Assembly (NCBI RefSeq): GCF_004329815.1
Contig: NZ_SJPE01000021.1
Coordinates: 1 to 41,100, forward strand
DNA: 41,100 nt
Direction: 5' to 3'
Origin: Flavobacterium silvisoli
GTDB lineage: Bacteria > Bacteroidota > Bacteroidia > Flavobacteriales > Flavobacteriaceae
Within the stretch, counting starts at the first letter, position 1. Each line of letters begins with the position of its first letter. Of the stretch, positions 26,492 through 34,766 are shown one piece after another. The notes beneath the pieces were generated by a model. The model was not told the DNA's origin. It was given only the letters and a program-made list of their open reading frames with translations, and made no database searches. A program made the position numbers and the translations under genes.

Positions 26492-27033
26492 ACAAATACA
26501 TAGAAAAAGCCAAGAAAGGTGATCAGGTAGCGTTCACTTTTTTGCTCGACCATTATTGGAACGAAGTATACGGCTTCATGCTCAAACGAACAGAAAACGA
26601 AACTGATTCGGAAGACATTACCATAGAAACATTTTCTAAGGCTTTTGATAAAATTGCCACCTACAATCCTGAATTTCAATTTAACACTTGGTTGATTGCC
26701 ATTGCTAAAAATGTTCATATTGATTTGCTTCGCAAAAAGAAATCTACTTTATTTGTAGAAATCACCGATGAAGAAGACCAACAGGCCTATAATATAGCCG
26801 ACAGCTCGCCATCTGCCGAAGACGAATTGATTACAGAGCAAAACCTGTCGCGTTTATTGCAATTCATCAAAGAATTAAAACCGCACTATCAGGAGGTCAT
26901 CCAGCTGCGTTATTTTCAGGAAATGAGTTATCAGGAAATTGCTGAGCATCTCGGCGAACCACTGAGTAATGTTAAAATCAAATTGCTCAGAGCCAAGAAA
27001 TTATTGGCCGAAATCATAGAGAACACCAAATAA
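26482..27033 (+). CDS. RNA polymerase sigma factor, ECF/sigma-70 family
   Basis: A 183-residue sigma factor with regions 2 and 4 only. Region 2 covers VAFTFLLDHYWNEVYGFMLKRT to FNTWLIAIAKNVHIDLLRKKK; region 4 is RLLQFIKELKPHYQEVIQLRYFQEMSYQEIAEHL with an HTH through NVKIKLLRAKKLL. The TTG at 26482 is taken as the start because MEINKYIEKAKKGDQ is the natural beginning of region 2 and no ATG lies before the conserved region. It overlaps the glycosyltransferase gene by 10 nt. No FecR-like anti-sigma gene follows, so control must come from elsewhere. Confidence 0.9.
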   Translation: MEINKYIEKAKKGDQVAFTFLLDHYWNEVYGFMLKRTENETDSEDITIETFSKAFDKIATYNPEFQFNTWLIAIAKNVHIDLLRKKKSTLFVEITDEEDQQAYNIADSSPSAEDELITEQNLSRLLQFIKELKPHYQEVIQLRYFQEMSYQEIAEHLGEPLSNVKIKLLRAKKLLAEIIENTK

Positions 27034-27205
27034 TCCCGCATTCACATCTCTTAAAATTTCTTTTATATTCCATCATTTTAAGGATATTATTAATTTTTAT
27101 TCAAAATTATTAACAAACTACATACTTTTTTTATTTCAGCACCGTTATATAAGTAAATCCTCTCGCTTATGTAACACAGATACCTAACTCTAAAACAATT
27201 TTATT

Positions 27206-28039
27206 ATGTCAAACGTTAGTATCTATGACAAAAACTGGATTGATCTGGTTTTTGAAGGCAAAAACAAAGCTTATGGTGCCTACCAATTGCGGCAGGAAAA
27301 TTCCAAGACTTCTCTTTTAGCTTTGCTTGGCGGCGCATTCTTTTTCTTAACGGTTATCGGCTTAGGCTTGTTCCTGACTTCTTTCGGTGAAAAATCGGTA
27401 ACCGAACCCATTATTGATGATGCACTGCTAATACGATTAAGTGAAATCCATCCTCCCAAAAACGACAGCCCGAAAAAGGATATAGCAATTCCCTTGAAAG
27501 ATAAACCGGCTAAAAAAATCGAAAATAAGGAATTGAAAAATCCAATCATCGTTAAGTCAAATGACAACCCGGATGATGTGAAGTCCAATAAGGAAATTAA
27601 AAACAACTCCCCTGAAAACTCAAATCCCAATGGCAGTAATGCAAGCGGAATCGGTATGGTTACCTCAGCTGAACCGGGAACAAAATCAGCAGGGACGGAA
27701 GATGGTGAAAAAAAAGAAAATATTGTAAACACCACGAACGAATTGGACAGGCTTCCTGAGTTTCCGGGCGGCATCAAAGCGTTTCACCGTTACATTGGCG
27801 AACATATTGACAAACCGGAAACCGATAGCGATGTTGCAACAATGACAGTCATCATGTCATTTGTAATAGAAAAAGACGGCAGCATGACCGACATAAAAAT
27901 ACTCCGCAGTACTGACAAAGAACTGGAAAAAGCGGCTATTAAAGTATTGAAATCTCTAAAAACCAAATGGGCTCCGGGCTACAAGGACGGCGAAAAAGTA
28001 CGCACGCTTTATGTACAACCCATCAGAGTCAACTACTAA
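27206..28039 (+). CDS. TonB family energy transducer protein
   Basis: A 277-residue protein that should pass proton-motive energy from ExbB/ExbD to outer-membrane receptors. A short N-terminus (WIDLVFEGKNKAYGAYQLRQ, a motif of Bacteroidetes TonB proteins) precedes one membrane helix (about 35-58), a long Lys/Asn/Glu/Pro-rich periplasmic linker (85-175) and the C-terminal TonB domain, from LPEFPGGIKAFHRYIGEHI to SMTDIKILRSTDKELEKAAIKVLKSLKTKW. The ATG at 27206 follows a 172-nt spacer after the sigma gene, in which no clear promoter is seen. Confidence 0.88.
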   Translation: MSNVSIYDKNWIDLVFEGKNKAYGAYQLRQENSKTSLLALLGGAFFFLTVIGLGLFLTSFGEKSVTEPIIDDALLIRLSEIHPPKNDSPKKDIAIPLKDKPAKKIENKELKNPIIVKSNDNPDDVKSNKEIKNNSPENSNPNGSNASGIGMVTSAEPGTKSAGTEDGEKKENIVNTTNELDRLPEFPGGIKAFHRYIGEHIDKPETDSDVATMTVIMSFVIEKDGSMTDIKILRSTDKELEKAAIKVLKSLKTKWAPGYKDGEKVRTLYVQPIRVNY

Positions 28040-28064
28040 AATTCAAAAATTAAAATATAAAAAG

Positions 28065-28104
28065 AAACCCTGCCGGTTTGATAACTGACAGGGTTTTAAT
28101 TTTG
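28065..28104. terminator. Bidirectional terminator between tonB-like gene and phoH
   Basis: AAACCCTG (28065-28072) pairs with CAGGGTTT (28089-28096); after one C/A mismatch five more pairs (one G-U) close a TGAT loop. TTTTAATTTT follows on the plus strand and a TTTCTTTTT tract on the minus strand. It sits between convergent genes. Confidence 0.85.
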
Positions 28105-28105
28105 A

Positions 28106-29056
28106 TTAATCGTGATTTTCAATACTCTTGTAAGCATCTATCACTTTTTTCACTAAGCGGTGACGCACGATGTCTTTATCATCCAGATAAATGATTCCGA
28201 TGCCTTCGATGTCTTTCAATACCAATAAAGCTTCCTTTAATCCCGAAATGGTTCTGCGCGGCAAATCCACCTGTCCCGGGTCGCCCGTAATGATGAACTT
28301 GGCATTTTTGCCCATACGAGTCAGAAACATTTTCATTTGCGAATGAGTCGTATTCTGTGCTTCATCCAAAATCACAAAAGCGTTGTCTAATGTCCTACCA
28401 CGCATAAACGCCAGAGGCGCAATTTGAATGATTCCTTTCAAAATGTAATCTTCCAAGGTTTGCGGGGGAATCATATCACGTAAAGCATCGTACAAAGGTT
28501 GCATATAGGGATCTAATTTTTCCTTCATATCACCGGGTAAAAAACCGAGGTTCTCCCCTGCTTCTACTGCCGGACGCGTTAAGATGATTCGTTTGACCTG
28601 TTTCTCTTTCAAAGCTTTTACTGCCAAAGCAACTCCGGTGTACGTCTTTCCGGTTCCGGCCGGGCCAACGGCAAACACCATATCGTTTTTTTGAACAAAT
28701 TCTACCAACTTTTGTTGGTTTGGAGTCATCGCTTTAATCAGCTTCCCTCCCAATCCGTGCACCAAAATTTTATCATGATCCGGCATGCGTTGCTCTTCAT
28801 GTGAATTGCTTTGTATCACGCGGTCAATGACGTTGTCATCAATATTGTTGTAGCGTGTAAAATGCAACATCAGTCGGTTAAAGCGATTTTCAAACTCATC
28901 GAGTTCTTCTTTTTCGCCAAAAGCCTTCAGCGTTGTACCACGAGCGACAATTTTGAGTTTTGGATAATACCGTTTAATAGTTTCAAGATGGGCATCTTGA
29001 GCGCCCCAAAATTCTTTGGGTGCGATGTCGTGTAATTCAATGATACGTTCGTTCAA
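28106..29056 (-). CDS. PhoH family ATPase
   Basis: A 316-residue cytoplasmic NTPase related to superfamily 1 helicases, of the PhoL/YbeZ kind linked to RNA and ribosome quality control. An N-terminal KH-like region (ARGTTLKAFGEKEELDEFE) precedes the PhoH domain with Walker A GPAGTGKT (131-138), RPAVEAGENLGFLPGD, Walker B VILDEAQNTT, and TGDPGQVDLP. It lies 20 nt downstream of a small exported-protein gene on the same strand. No gene for its usual partner YbeY is seen here. Confidence 0.92.
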   Translation of the reverse strand: MNERIIELHDIAPKEFWGAQDAHLETIKRYYPKLKIVARGTTLKAFGEKEELDEFENRFNRLMLHFTRYNNIDDNVIDRVIQSNSHEEQRMPDHDKILVHGLGGKLIKAMTPNQQKLVEFVQKNDMVFAVGPAGTGKTYTGVALAVKALKEKQVKRIILTRPAVEAGENLGFLPGDMKEKLDPYMQPLYDALRDMIPPQTLEDYILKGIIQIAPLAFMRGRTLDNAFVILDEAQNTTHSQMKMFLTRMGKNAKFIITGDPGQVDLPRRTISGLKEALLVLKDIEGIGIIYLDDKDIVRHRLVKKVIDAYKSIENHD

Positions 29057-29076
29057 AAGCAGTAGTATTAAAATTA

Positions 29077-29574
29077 TTAATTCAGTGTCAGTCGAAATCC
29101 TAATCCGTGTGTATTAGCAATAAATTCCAACTCTTTATTGTTTGAAATATCAGCAGTATTTCCGTTTGGGGACAGTTTATTGAAACCGTCAACAGCTGTT
29201 TTTACTTTTTTAGAAAAACCGATTTTTATCGGAATTGATGCAACAATAAAAGCAGCACCAACAAAAGTTAGAGCACTAGGATACGGATGTGAGTTGGTCT
29301 CTGAAGTATTCATAGCTCCGTTAATCAAATCTACAGACATTAATCCCAAGCCGCTTACCATCAATACATTCCCTATGGTCTTCTTACTTCTTCCCGAATT
29401 GTATAAATCTAAATTTTTCTTATCGACGGATAAAATTTCACGAACTTCTTTCGGAGTTAATTTTTCTCTCCCGATGTTGTAAACTCTTCCATTGGATTTG
29501 TATACTAAGGTTTGAGAAAATGTATTTGAAATAAAAAAGAAAAAAAAGGTCAATGCAAAAAAAAATCTATTCAT
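29077..29574 (-). CDS. Small exported protein of unknown function
   Basis: A 165-residue protein beginning at the ATG whose complement is 29572-29574, where a very hydrophobic Phe-rich signal peptide starts and ends FSQ. A TTG 33 nt upstream is in frame and lies in a copy of the same start sequence (TGAATAGATTTTTT occurs twice), so the start region has a small duplication. The mature protein has LTPKEVREILSVDKKNLDLYNSGR, then two hydrophobic stretches (TIGNVLMVSGLGLMSVDLI and ALTFVGAAFIVASIPIKIGF), a pattern seen in flavobacterial small membrane proteins. No family is assigned. Confidence 0.65.
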   Translation of the reverse strand: MNRFFFALTFFFFFISNTFSQTLVYKSNGRVYNIGREKLTPKEVREILSVDKKNLDLYNSGRSKKTIGNVLMVSGLGLMSVDLINGAMNTSETNSHPYPSALTFVGAAFIVASIPIKIGFSKKVKTAVDGFNKLSPNGNTADISNNKELEFIANTHGLGFRLTLN

Positions 29575-29708
29575 AGATAATGTTAAGTTGGTAAAAAATC
29601 TATTCAATCAATGCTAAAATAAATTAGCTTTGTATCCAAATTTAATCAAATAAAAGAATAGGTTTTACAATTTTGTAATCCTAATTTCAATCAAGTTATA
29701 AACAATCT

Positions 29709-30533
29709 ATGTCAATAATCACCTTAACGACCGATTACGGACTGAAAGACCACTTCGTGGGTGCTTTGAAAGGTAAATTGCTATCAGAATTTCGCGAAGC
29801 TACGATTATTGATATTTCTCATGACATAGACCCGTTTAATGTGGCCGAAGCCGCTTACATCATTGGTGCTGCCTACAGTAGTTTCCCTAAGGGAACCGTT
29901 CATTTAATTGGTGTGGACATCGAATTGAATATCGAAAACCAACACATCGCCATGCAATGGAACGACCAATACTTTCTTTGCGCCGATAACGGAATCCTAA
30001 GCATGCTGATTCAAAAAATCGTACCTCAAAAGTTAGTCACCATCAACATTCACGACCGTTTACCAAGCGATGCTACCGATTTGGATGTGTTTGTTAAGGT
30101 AGCCTGTCATTTGGCCAAAGGTGGTTTGCTGAACGTCATTGGGAAAGAAATTAAAACCATCAAAGAAGTAACCGAGTTACAGGCAGTAGTTCAGGATAAT
30201 CAAATCAAAGGATATGTGATTTACATCGATCATTACGGCAATGTGGTAACCAACATCTCTAAAAAATTATTTCTGGAAATGGGGAAAGGCCGACCGTATG
30301 AAATCCGATTTAAAAATCAAACCATCAAAACCATATTGCCCAAATACTCTGATATTAAGATATCGGAAAAATACCCGCTGAAATATTACGAAGGTGAAAA
30401 ACTAGCAATTTTCAACGAAGCGGGCTTTTTGGAAATCGCCATCTTCAGAAGCAACCCCGACAATGTAGGTTCGGCTTCATCTTTATTGGGACTGAATTAC
30501 CGTGACGGTGTAACTATTGATTTTAAAAATTAA
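29709..30533 (+). CDS. S-adenosylmethionine hydrolase (SAM hydroxide adenosyltransferase family)
   Basis: A 274-residue protein of the DUF62/SAM hydroxide adenosyltransferase family, which splits SAM with water to adenosine and methionine and is related to fluorinases and chlorinases. It has TLTTDYGLKDHFVGALKG at the N-terminus, DISHDIDPFNVAEAAYI, IGVDIELN, CADNGILSML and the C-terminal NEAGFLEIAIFRSNPDN. The short loop of the family fits hydrolysis rather than halogenation, but that is family knowledge. The ABM-domain gene begins 4 nt after the stop. Confidence 0.88.
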   Translation: MSIITLTTDYGLKDHFVGALKGKLLSEFREATIIDISHDIDPFNVAEAAYIIGAAYSSFPKGTVHLIGVDIELNIENQHIAMQWNDQYFLCADNGILSMLIQKIVPQKLVTINIHDRLPSDATDLDVFVKVACHLAKGGLLNVIGKEIKTIKEVTELQAVVQDNQIKGYVIYIDHYGNVVTNISKKLFLEMGKGRPYEIRFKNQTIKTILPKYSDIKISEKYPLKYYEGEKLAIFNEAGFLEIAIFRSNPDNVGSASSLLGLNYRDGVTIDFKN

Positions 30534-30537
30534 AAAA

Positions 30538-30834
30538 ATGTTTATCAGAATAGTAAAAATGAGCTTTCATGAAAAGCACATCCCGAAATTTTTAGAAAAT
30601 TTTGATGTGATGAAAGAAAAGATTCGCGGTGCCGAAGGCAATCGTTTTTTAGAACTGTATCAGGACAAAAACAATCCGTGCATTTTCTTTACCTACAGTT
30701 TTTGGGAAACCGAACAGGATTTGGAAAACTATAGAACTTCGGCCTTATTTGACGAGGTTTGGACATTCACCAAAAAACTGTTCAACGGCAAACCCGAAGC
30801 CTGGAGTGTAGATAAAGTGGTTAGTTTGCCTTAA
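30538..30834 (+). CDS. Antibiotic biosynthesis monooxygenase (ABM) domain protein
   Basis: A 98-residue ferredoxin-like ABM-fold protein starting at the ATG 30538, four bases after the SAM hydrolase stop. An in-frame start 21 nt earlier would overlap that gene. The sequence runs MFIRIVKMSFHEKHIPKF, GNRFLELYQDKNNPCIFFTYSFWE and LENYRTSALFDEVW, the usual ABM pattern. Such small domains act as monooxygenases or heme-binding proteins; the substrate is unknown. Confidence 0.82.
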   Translation: MFIRIVKMSFHEKHIPKFLENFDVMKEKIRGAEGNRFLELYQDKNNPCIFFTYSFWETEQDLENYRTSALFDEVWTFTKKLFNGKPEAWSVDKVVSLP

Positions 30835-30864
30835 GTTAATATTGAGTAAAAAAGAAAAAATACA

Positions 30865-31836
30865 ATGAAATCAATTGCATTACGAGAAATAAAATCCTTT
30901 TTCGGTTCGCCCATAGGGTATTTGGTGATTGCCATCTTTTTATTGCTCAACGGGCTGTTCCTTTGGGTTTTTGATGGTGAATACAACATATTACAAAGTG
31001 GGTTTGCCGATTTAAGTCCGTTCTTCACTCTGGCTCCTTGGATATTAATTTTCCTGATTCCGGCAGTAACCATGCGGAGTTTTTCAGATGAAAAGAAACA
31101 GGGCACCATTGAACTTTTGCTGACCAAACCCTTATCGGTTTGGCAAATTGTAAACGGGAAGTTTTTAGCCGCCTTGGTATTGATTGTTATGGCTATAATA
31201 CCAACTCTTATTTATGTTGTTGTGGTATCAAATTTAGGCATGACAAATAACGATATATCAACGTTCAGTGTAGTTGTAAGATTTTTGATTCTTGCATTAT
31301 ACATAATTATCATTAGAAAAAAAATAGTTAAAATAATAACTGAATCAATTATTTCATGGATAAATATGATTCTAGTAAATTTTAGAGTTTCAATTTCTAA
31401 AAAATCGAAGGCTTTTGAATTCATATTATTAATAATTAACATCTTGATTCTTTTAAATCTGCTTATTTTCATAAGTTTTCCCTTTTTTGAATTAAGAAAC
31501 ATTGATATGGGCAGCACTATGGGTTCCTATTTTGGTTTACTGTTTCTGATTGCCGCTTATACTGCCATCGGTATCTTTACCTCTACCCTTTCCGAAAACC
31601 AGATTGTAGCGTTCCTGCTTTCGGTGTTTTTGTGTTTTTTGTTTTACTATGGTTTCGAAGGTGCTTCTGTTTTCCTAAAAGGATTTGAAGATGCCGTCGC
31701 CCGCATTGGTATGGATTATCACTTCAAAAGCATGGCCCGAGGCGTGATAGATACGCGCGATGTGCTGTATTTTATCAGTGTGGCTTTTCTGTTTTTATCA
31801 TTTACCGTGTTTAAATTAAAATCTTTGAAATCGTAA
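30865..31836 (+). CDS. gldF: Gliding motility ABC transporter permease GldF, with internal insert
   Basis: The membrane subunit of the GldA-GldF-GldG ABC transporter, needed for gliding in F. johnsoniae. Residues 1-125 (KSIALREIKSFFGSPIGYL, MRSFSDEKKQGTIELLLTKPL) and 212-323 (NIDMGSTMGSYFGLLF, MDYHFKSMARGVIDTRDV) match GldF well. The protein has 323 residues; as I recall GldF has about 241. The difference is explained by residues 126-211, which add two hydrophobic segments and a basic loop. DNA 31261-31500 has 51 G/C of 240 (21%), against 40% in the 60 nt on either side. The reading frame is open throughout. gldG overlaps the stop by one base (TAATG). Confidence 0.88.
   Translation: MKSIALREIKSFFGSPIGYLVIAIFLLLNGLFLWVFDGEYNILQSGFADLSPFFTLAPWILIFLIPAVTMRSFSDEKKQGTIELLLTKPLSVWQIVNGKFLAALVLIVMAIIPTLIYVVVVSNLGMTNNDISTFSVVVRFLILALYIIIIRKKIVKIITESIISWINMILVNFRVSISKKSKAFEFILLIINILILLNLLIFISFPFFELRNIDMGSTMGSYFGLLFLIAAYTAIGIFTSTLSENQIVAFLLSVFLCFLFYYGFEGASVFLKGFEDAVARIGMDYHFKSMARGVIDTRDVLYFISVAFLFLSFTVFKLKSLKS
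31252..31497 (+). other. Low-GC in-frame insert in gldF
   Basis: About 82 codons not expected in GldF, with boundaries estimated from where the family sequence stops and resumes (after SNLGM and before NIDMGS). The encoded peptide has a hydrophobic stretch (VVVRFLILALYIIIIRKK), an amphipathic basic middle and a second hydrophobic stretch (FILLIINILILLNLLIF), so an even number of helices would keep topology. No terminal inverted repeats or convincing target duplication were found; only GATAT occurs near both ends. Confidence 0.6.
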
Positions 31837-33524
31837 TGAGCGCTCCAAAAAACAACTTCAAAAAAATAGCAACCACAATAGCCTTGGTGGTGGTACTGAA
31901 CTTGGCAGGTCATTTTGTTTTCAAACGGTTTGACCTTACTGCCGATAAAAGATATACGCTATCCAAAACATCTTTAGAAATTGTAAGCGAAGTCAAAGAG
32001 CCGCTGTACATTGATGTTTTTCTGGAAGGAGAATTTCCGGGAGAATTCAAAAAACTGCAAACGGAAACCCAACAACTCTTAGAAGAATTCAAAGCCGAAA
32101 ACCCGAATATTATTTTTCAGTTTGTCAATCCGCTGGAAGACGAAGACAAAAAGGACAAAACCATGCAGTCATTCATGGAACGTGGCATGACTCCCGTCAA
32201 TGTTACTGTAAACGACAAAGGACAACAAACTCAGGAAATGGTTTTCCCATGGGCGGTAGCTACTTGCGGCAATCGTTCGGTGAAAGTCCCTTTGCTTAAA
32301 AACATGATGGGAGCTTCAACTGCCGAAAAAGTGGTAAGCTCTGTTCAGCACTTAGAATACGCTTTTGCAAACGCTATCAACACTGTAGCCAAAGACAAAC
32401 AAAAGAAAGTAGCCGTGATTAAAGGAAATGGCGAATTGCACGACATACTGATTGCTGACTTTGTAAAATCGGTTCGCGACAATTACTACATCGGAACCTT
32501 TACACTCGATTCGGTGGCTAAAAACCCAACAGAAAGTTTAAAATACCTCAAAAAATATGACTTGGCCGTAATTGCCAAACCCACTGAAGCGTTTACCGAT
32601 GAAGAGAAAGAAGTTTTAGATCAATTTATTGTAAACGGCGGAAAAACTCTTTGGCTCGTAGATCAGGTTAATATGGAAATGGATAGTTTGTACAACCAAA
32701 ACGGGGCTAACCTGGCCTTTCCGAGAGATTTAGGACTAAACGATATGTTTTTCAAATACGGTATTCGTTTGCGCCCCGATTTGATTAAAGACATTATGGC
32801 TACTCCAATAGCATTGGCAACGGGAGAACAAGGAAGTGCTACCCAGTATACTCAGTATCCGTGGTTTTTTTCGCCCTTAATTTATCCTTCGCAAGGAACC
32901 AAACATCCTATTGTAAGTAATTTGGACGGCATTAAATTTGAATTTTGCAGTCCGATTGAACCTTTAAAAAACGACATCAAAAAAACCGTTTTACTGCACT
33001 CTTCCCCTTACTCTAAACTCATCGGAACGCCTTCGGAAGTGAATCTGAGAATGGTATCGGAACGACCGGAACAGAAGGAATTTACCGGAACCGGCAATTT
33101 TCCTGTGGCTGTTTTGTTAGAGGGCAAATTCCATTCGGTATATGAAAACCGCATACTGCCTTTTAAAGATTCTACATGGAAAAGTGTAGGCAAAGACAAT
33201 AAAATGATTGTCATTTCGGATGGGGATGTCATTAAAAATCAACTGGATAAAAATTTTCAACCATTGGAACTGGGATACGACAAATGGACAAACAACCTGT
33301 ACGCCAACAAAGAATTTGTCATGAACTGTGTCAATTATTTGTTGGATGACAACGGACTTATTAACATTCGCAGTAAAGAAGTCGACTTACCAATTCTGGA
33401 TAAAGAAAAAGTCTATTCAAATTACACCACATCGCAAGTGATAACCGTAGCAATACCAATCGTTATCCTTCTGATATTTGGTGTGGCCTTCACCTTTTTA
33501 CGCAAGCGAAAATACAGCCGCTAA
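31836..33524 (+). CDS. gldG: Gliding motility ABC transporter periplasmic subunit GldG
   Basis: A 562-residue membrane-anchored protein of the GldG family. An N-terminal helix (about 10-28, IATTIALVVVLNLAGHFVF) precedes FKRFDLTADKRYTLSKTS, then a large periplasmic domain (VDVFLEGEFPGEFKKLQTET, LAVIAKPTEAFTDEEKEVLDQF). A C-terminal helix (535-555) ends RKRKYSR. It works with GldF, and the ATPase GldA must be encoded elsewhere. It overlaps the gldF stop by one base and is followed by dnaN after 62 nt. Confidence 0.92.
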   Translation: MSAPKNNFKKIATTIALVVVLNLAGHFVFKRFDLTADKRYTLSKTSLEIVSEVKEPLYIDVFLEGEFPGEFKKLQTETQQLLEEFKAENPNIIFQFVNPLEDEDKKDKTMQSFMERGMTPVNVTVNDKGQQTQEMVFPWAVATCGNRSVKVPLLKNMMGASTAEKVVSSVQHLEYAFANAINTVAKDKQKKVAVIKGNGELHDILIADFVKSVRDNYYIGTFTLDSVAKNPTESLKYLKKYDLAVIAKPTEAFTDEEKEVLDQFIVNGGKTLWLVDQVNMEMDSLYNQNGANLAFPRDLGLNDMFFKYGIRLRPDLIKDIMATPIALATGEQGSATQYTQYPWFFSPLIYPSQGTKHPIVSNLDGIKFEFCSPIEPLKNDIKKTVLLHSSPYSKLIGTPSEVNLRMVSERPEQKEFTGTGNFPVAVLLEGKFHSVYENRILPFKDSTWKSVGKDNKMIVISDGDVIKNQLDKNFQPLELGYDKWTNNLYANKEFVMNCVNYLLDDNGLINIRSKEVDLPILDKEKVYSNYTTSQVITVAIPIVILLIFGVAFTFLRKRKYSR

Positions 33525-33541
33525 TGTTGATAAAAAACTTT

Positions 33542-33570
33542 TTGAAATCTGTTAGTTTAAGATATATTTG
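33542..33570 (+). promoter_or_regulatory. Promoter of dnaN
   Basis: TTG (33542-33544), an 18-nt spacer and a perfect TATATTTG (33563-33570) form a full Bacteroidetes promoter, 16 nt before the dnaN ATG. Confidence 0.7.
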
Positions 33571-33586
33571 TAAAAAATAAATAAAA

Positions 33587-34705
33587 ATGAAGTTTATAGT
33601 ATCGAGTTCATACTTATTAAAACAACTACAAGTTTTGGGTAGTGTTATCAACAGCAGTAATACATTGCCTATTTTAGATAACTTCCTATTCGAATTAAAC
33701 AATAAAACCCTAACTGTTTCGGCTTCTGATTTAGAGACTACCATGTCGGCTACTTTAGAAATCGATTCAACCAGCCAAGGCAGTGTGGCGGTTCCGGCAA
33801 AATTGTTGTTGGATATTTTAAAAACATTCCCTGAGCAACCGTTAACCTTTACCGTTGAGGAAAACAACACTATTGAAATCAGTTCCAATTCGGGTAAATA
33901 CGCTATTGCTTATGCTCCCGGAGAAGAGTTTCCCAAATCAGTAAGTTTAGATGATCCGTCTTCAACCGTAGTTCCTTCAGAAGTATTGGCCACAGCCATC
34001 AGCAAAACTATATTCGCCGCAGGAAACGACGATTTGCGTCCGGTAATGAGCGGAGTTTTTTTCCAGTTCTCTCCGGAAGGTTTGATTTTCGTGGCTACTG
34101 ATGCACACAAACTGGTGAAATACGCCCGTACTGATGTTAAAGCATCGCAGGTAGCTGATTTCATTATGCCTAAAAAACCGCTGAACATTTTAAAGGGTAT
34201 TTTAGGAACCTCTGAATCAGACGTGACTATTGAATATAATGATTCAAACGCTACGTTCTCATTTGACAGTTATGTACTGACTTGTCGTTTGATTGACGGA
34301 AAATATCCTAATTACGAAGCAGTTATCCCGAAAGAAAATCCGAATAAATTGATGATTAACCGCGTTCTCTTATTGAACTCTGTGCGTCGTGTTGCGATTT
34401 TCTCTAACAAAACCACACACCAAATCCGTTTAAAAATTGCCGGTGCCGAACTGAACATTTCTGCCGAAGATATTGATTACTCGAACAAAGCCGAAGAGCG
34501 TTTGACTTGTGATTACCAAGGCGACGACATGCAAATCGGATTCAACTCAAGATTTTTATCGGAGATGTTGACCAATTTACAATCGGATGAAATCATGTTG
34601 GAAATGTCAATGCCTAACCGCGCCGGAATTCTAACGCCTATTGACGGCTTAGATGAAGGTGAAACCGTTACCATGTTAGTAATGCCGGTAATGCTCAACA
34701 ACTAA
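33587..34705 (+). CDS. dnaN: DNA polymerase III beta subunit (sliding clamp)
   Basis: A 372-residue ring clamp that tethers polymerase III to DNA. It begins MKFIVSSSYLLKQLQVLGSV and contains TLPILDNFLFELN, LTVSASDLETTMSATL, the second-domain RPVMSGVFFQFSPEGLIFVATDAHKLVKY and the C-terminal TPIDGLDEGETVTMLVMPVML that forms part of the hydrophobic client pocket. Three similar domains are present at normal length. It has its own promoter and terminator and is not beside dnaA here. Confidence 0.95.
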   Translation: MKFIVSSSYLLKQLQVLGSVINSSNTLPILDNFLFELNNKTLTVSASDLETTMSATLEIDSTSQGSVAVPAKLLLDILKTFPEQPLTFTVEENNTIEISSNSGKYAIAYAPGEEFPKSVSLDDPSSTVVPSEVLATAISKTIFAAGNDDLRPVMSGVFFQFSPEGLIFVATDAHKLVKYARTDVKASQVADFIMPKKPLNILKGILGTSESDVTIEYNDSNATFSFDSYVLTCRLIDGKYPNYEAVIPKENPNKLMINRVLLLNSVRRVAIFSNKTTHQIRLKIAGAELNISAEDIDYSNKAEERLTCDYQGDDMQIGFNSRFLSEMLTNLQSDEIMLEMSMPNRAGILTPIDGLDEGETVTMLVMPVMLNN

Positions 34706-34729
34706 TCTAAACTAACCTTTATAACCGAG

Positions 34730-34766
34730 AAACCGCAATTTCGAAAGAGATTGCGGTTTTCTTTTT
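34730..34766 (+). terminator. Intrinsic terminator after dnaN
   Basis: AAACCGCAATTTC (34730-34742) and GAGATTGCGGTTT (34747-34759) form a 13-bp stem with one G-U pair and a GAAA tetraloop, followed by TCTTTTT. The convergent stress-protein gene ends at 34765, inside the T-tract, so the hairpin may serve both genes. Confidence 0.88.

Noticed and set aside
27280..27777. Minus-strand open frame (165 codons) within the tonB-like gene
   Set aside because: The composition mirrors the Lys/Asn/Glu-rich linker of the TonB protein; no promoter or family match was seen.
26482..28039. FecI/FecR/TonB-type surface signalling cluster
   Set aside because: The ECF sigma gene is followed by a TonB-type energy transducer after 172 nt. 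No FecR anti-sigma or TonB-dependent receptor gene is present in the window.
30865..31836. gldF as two genes or a frameshifted pseudogene
   Set aside because: The frame is open from the ATG to the stop that overlaps gldG, and both conserved halves are in the same frame.
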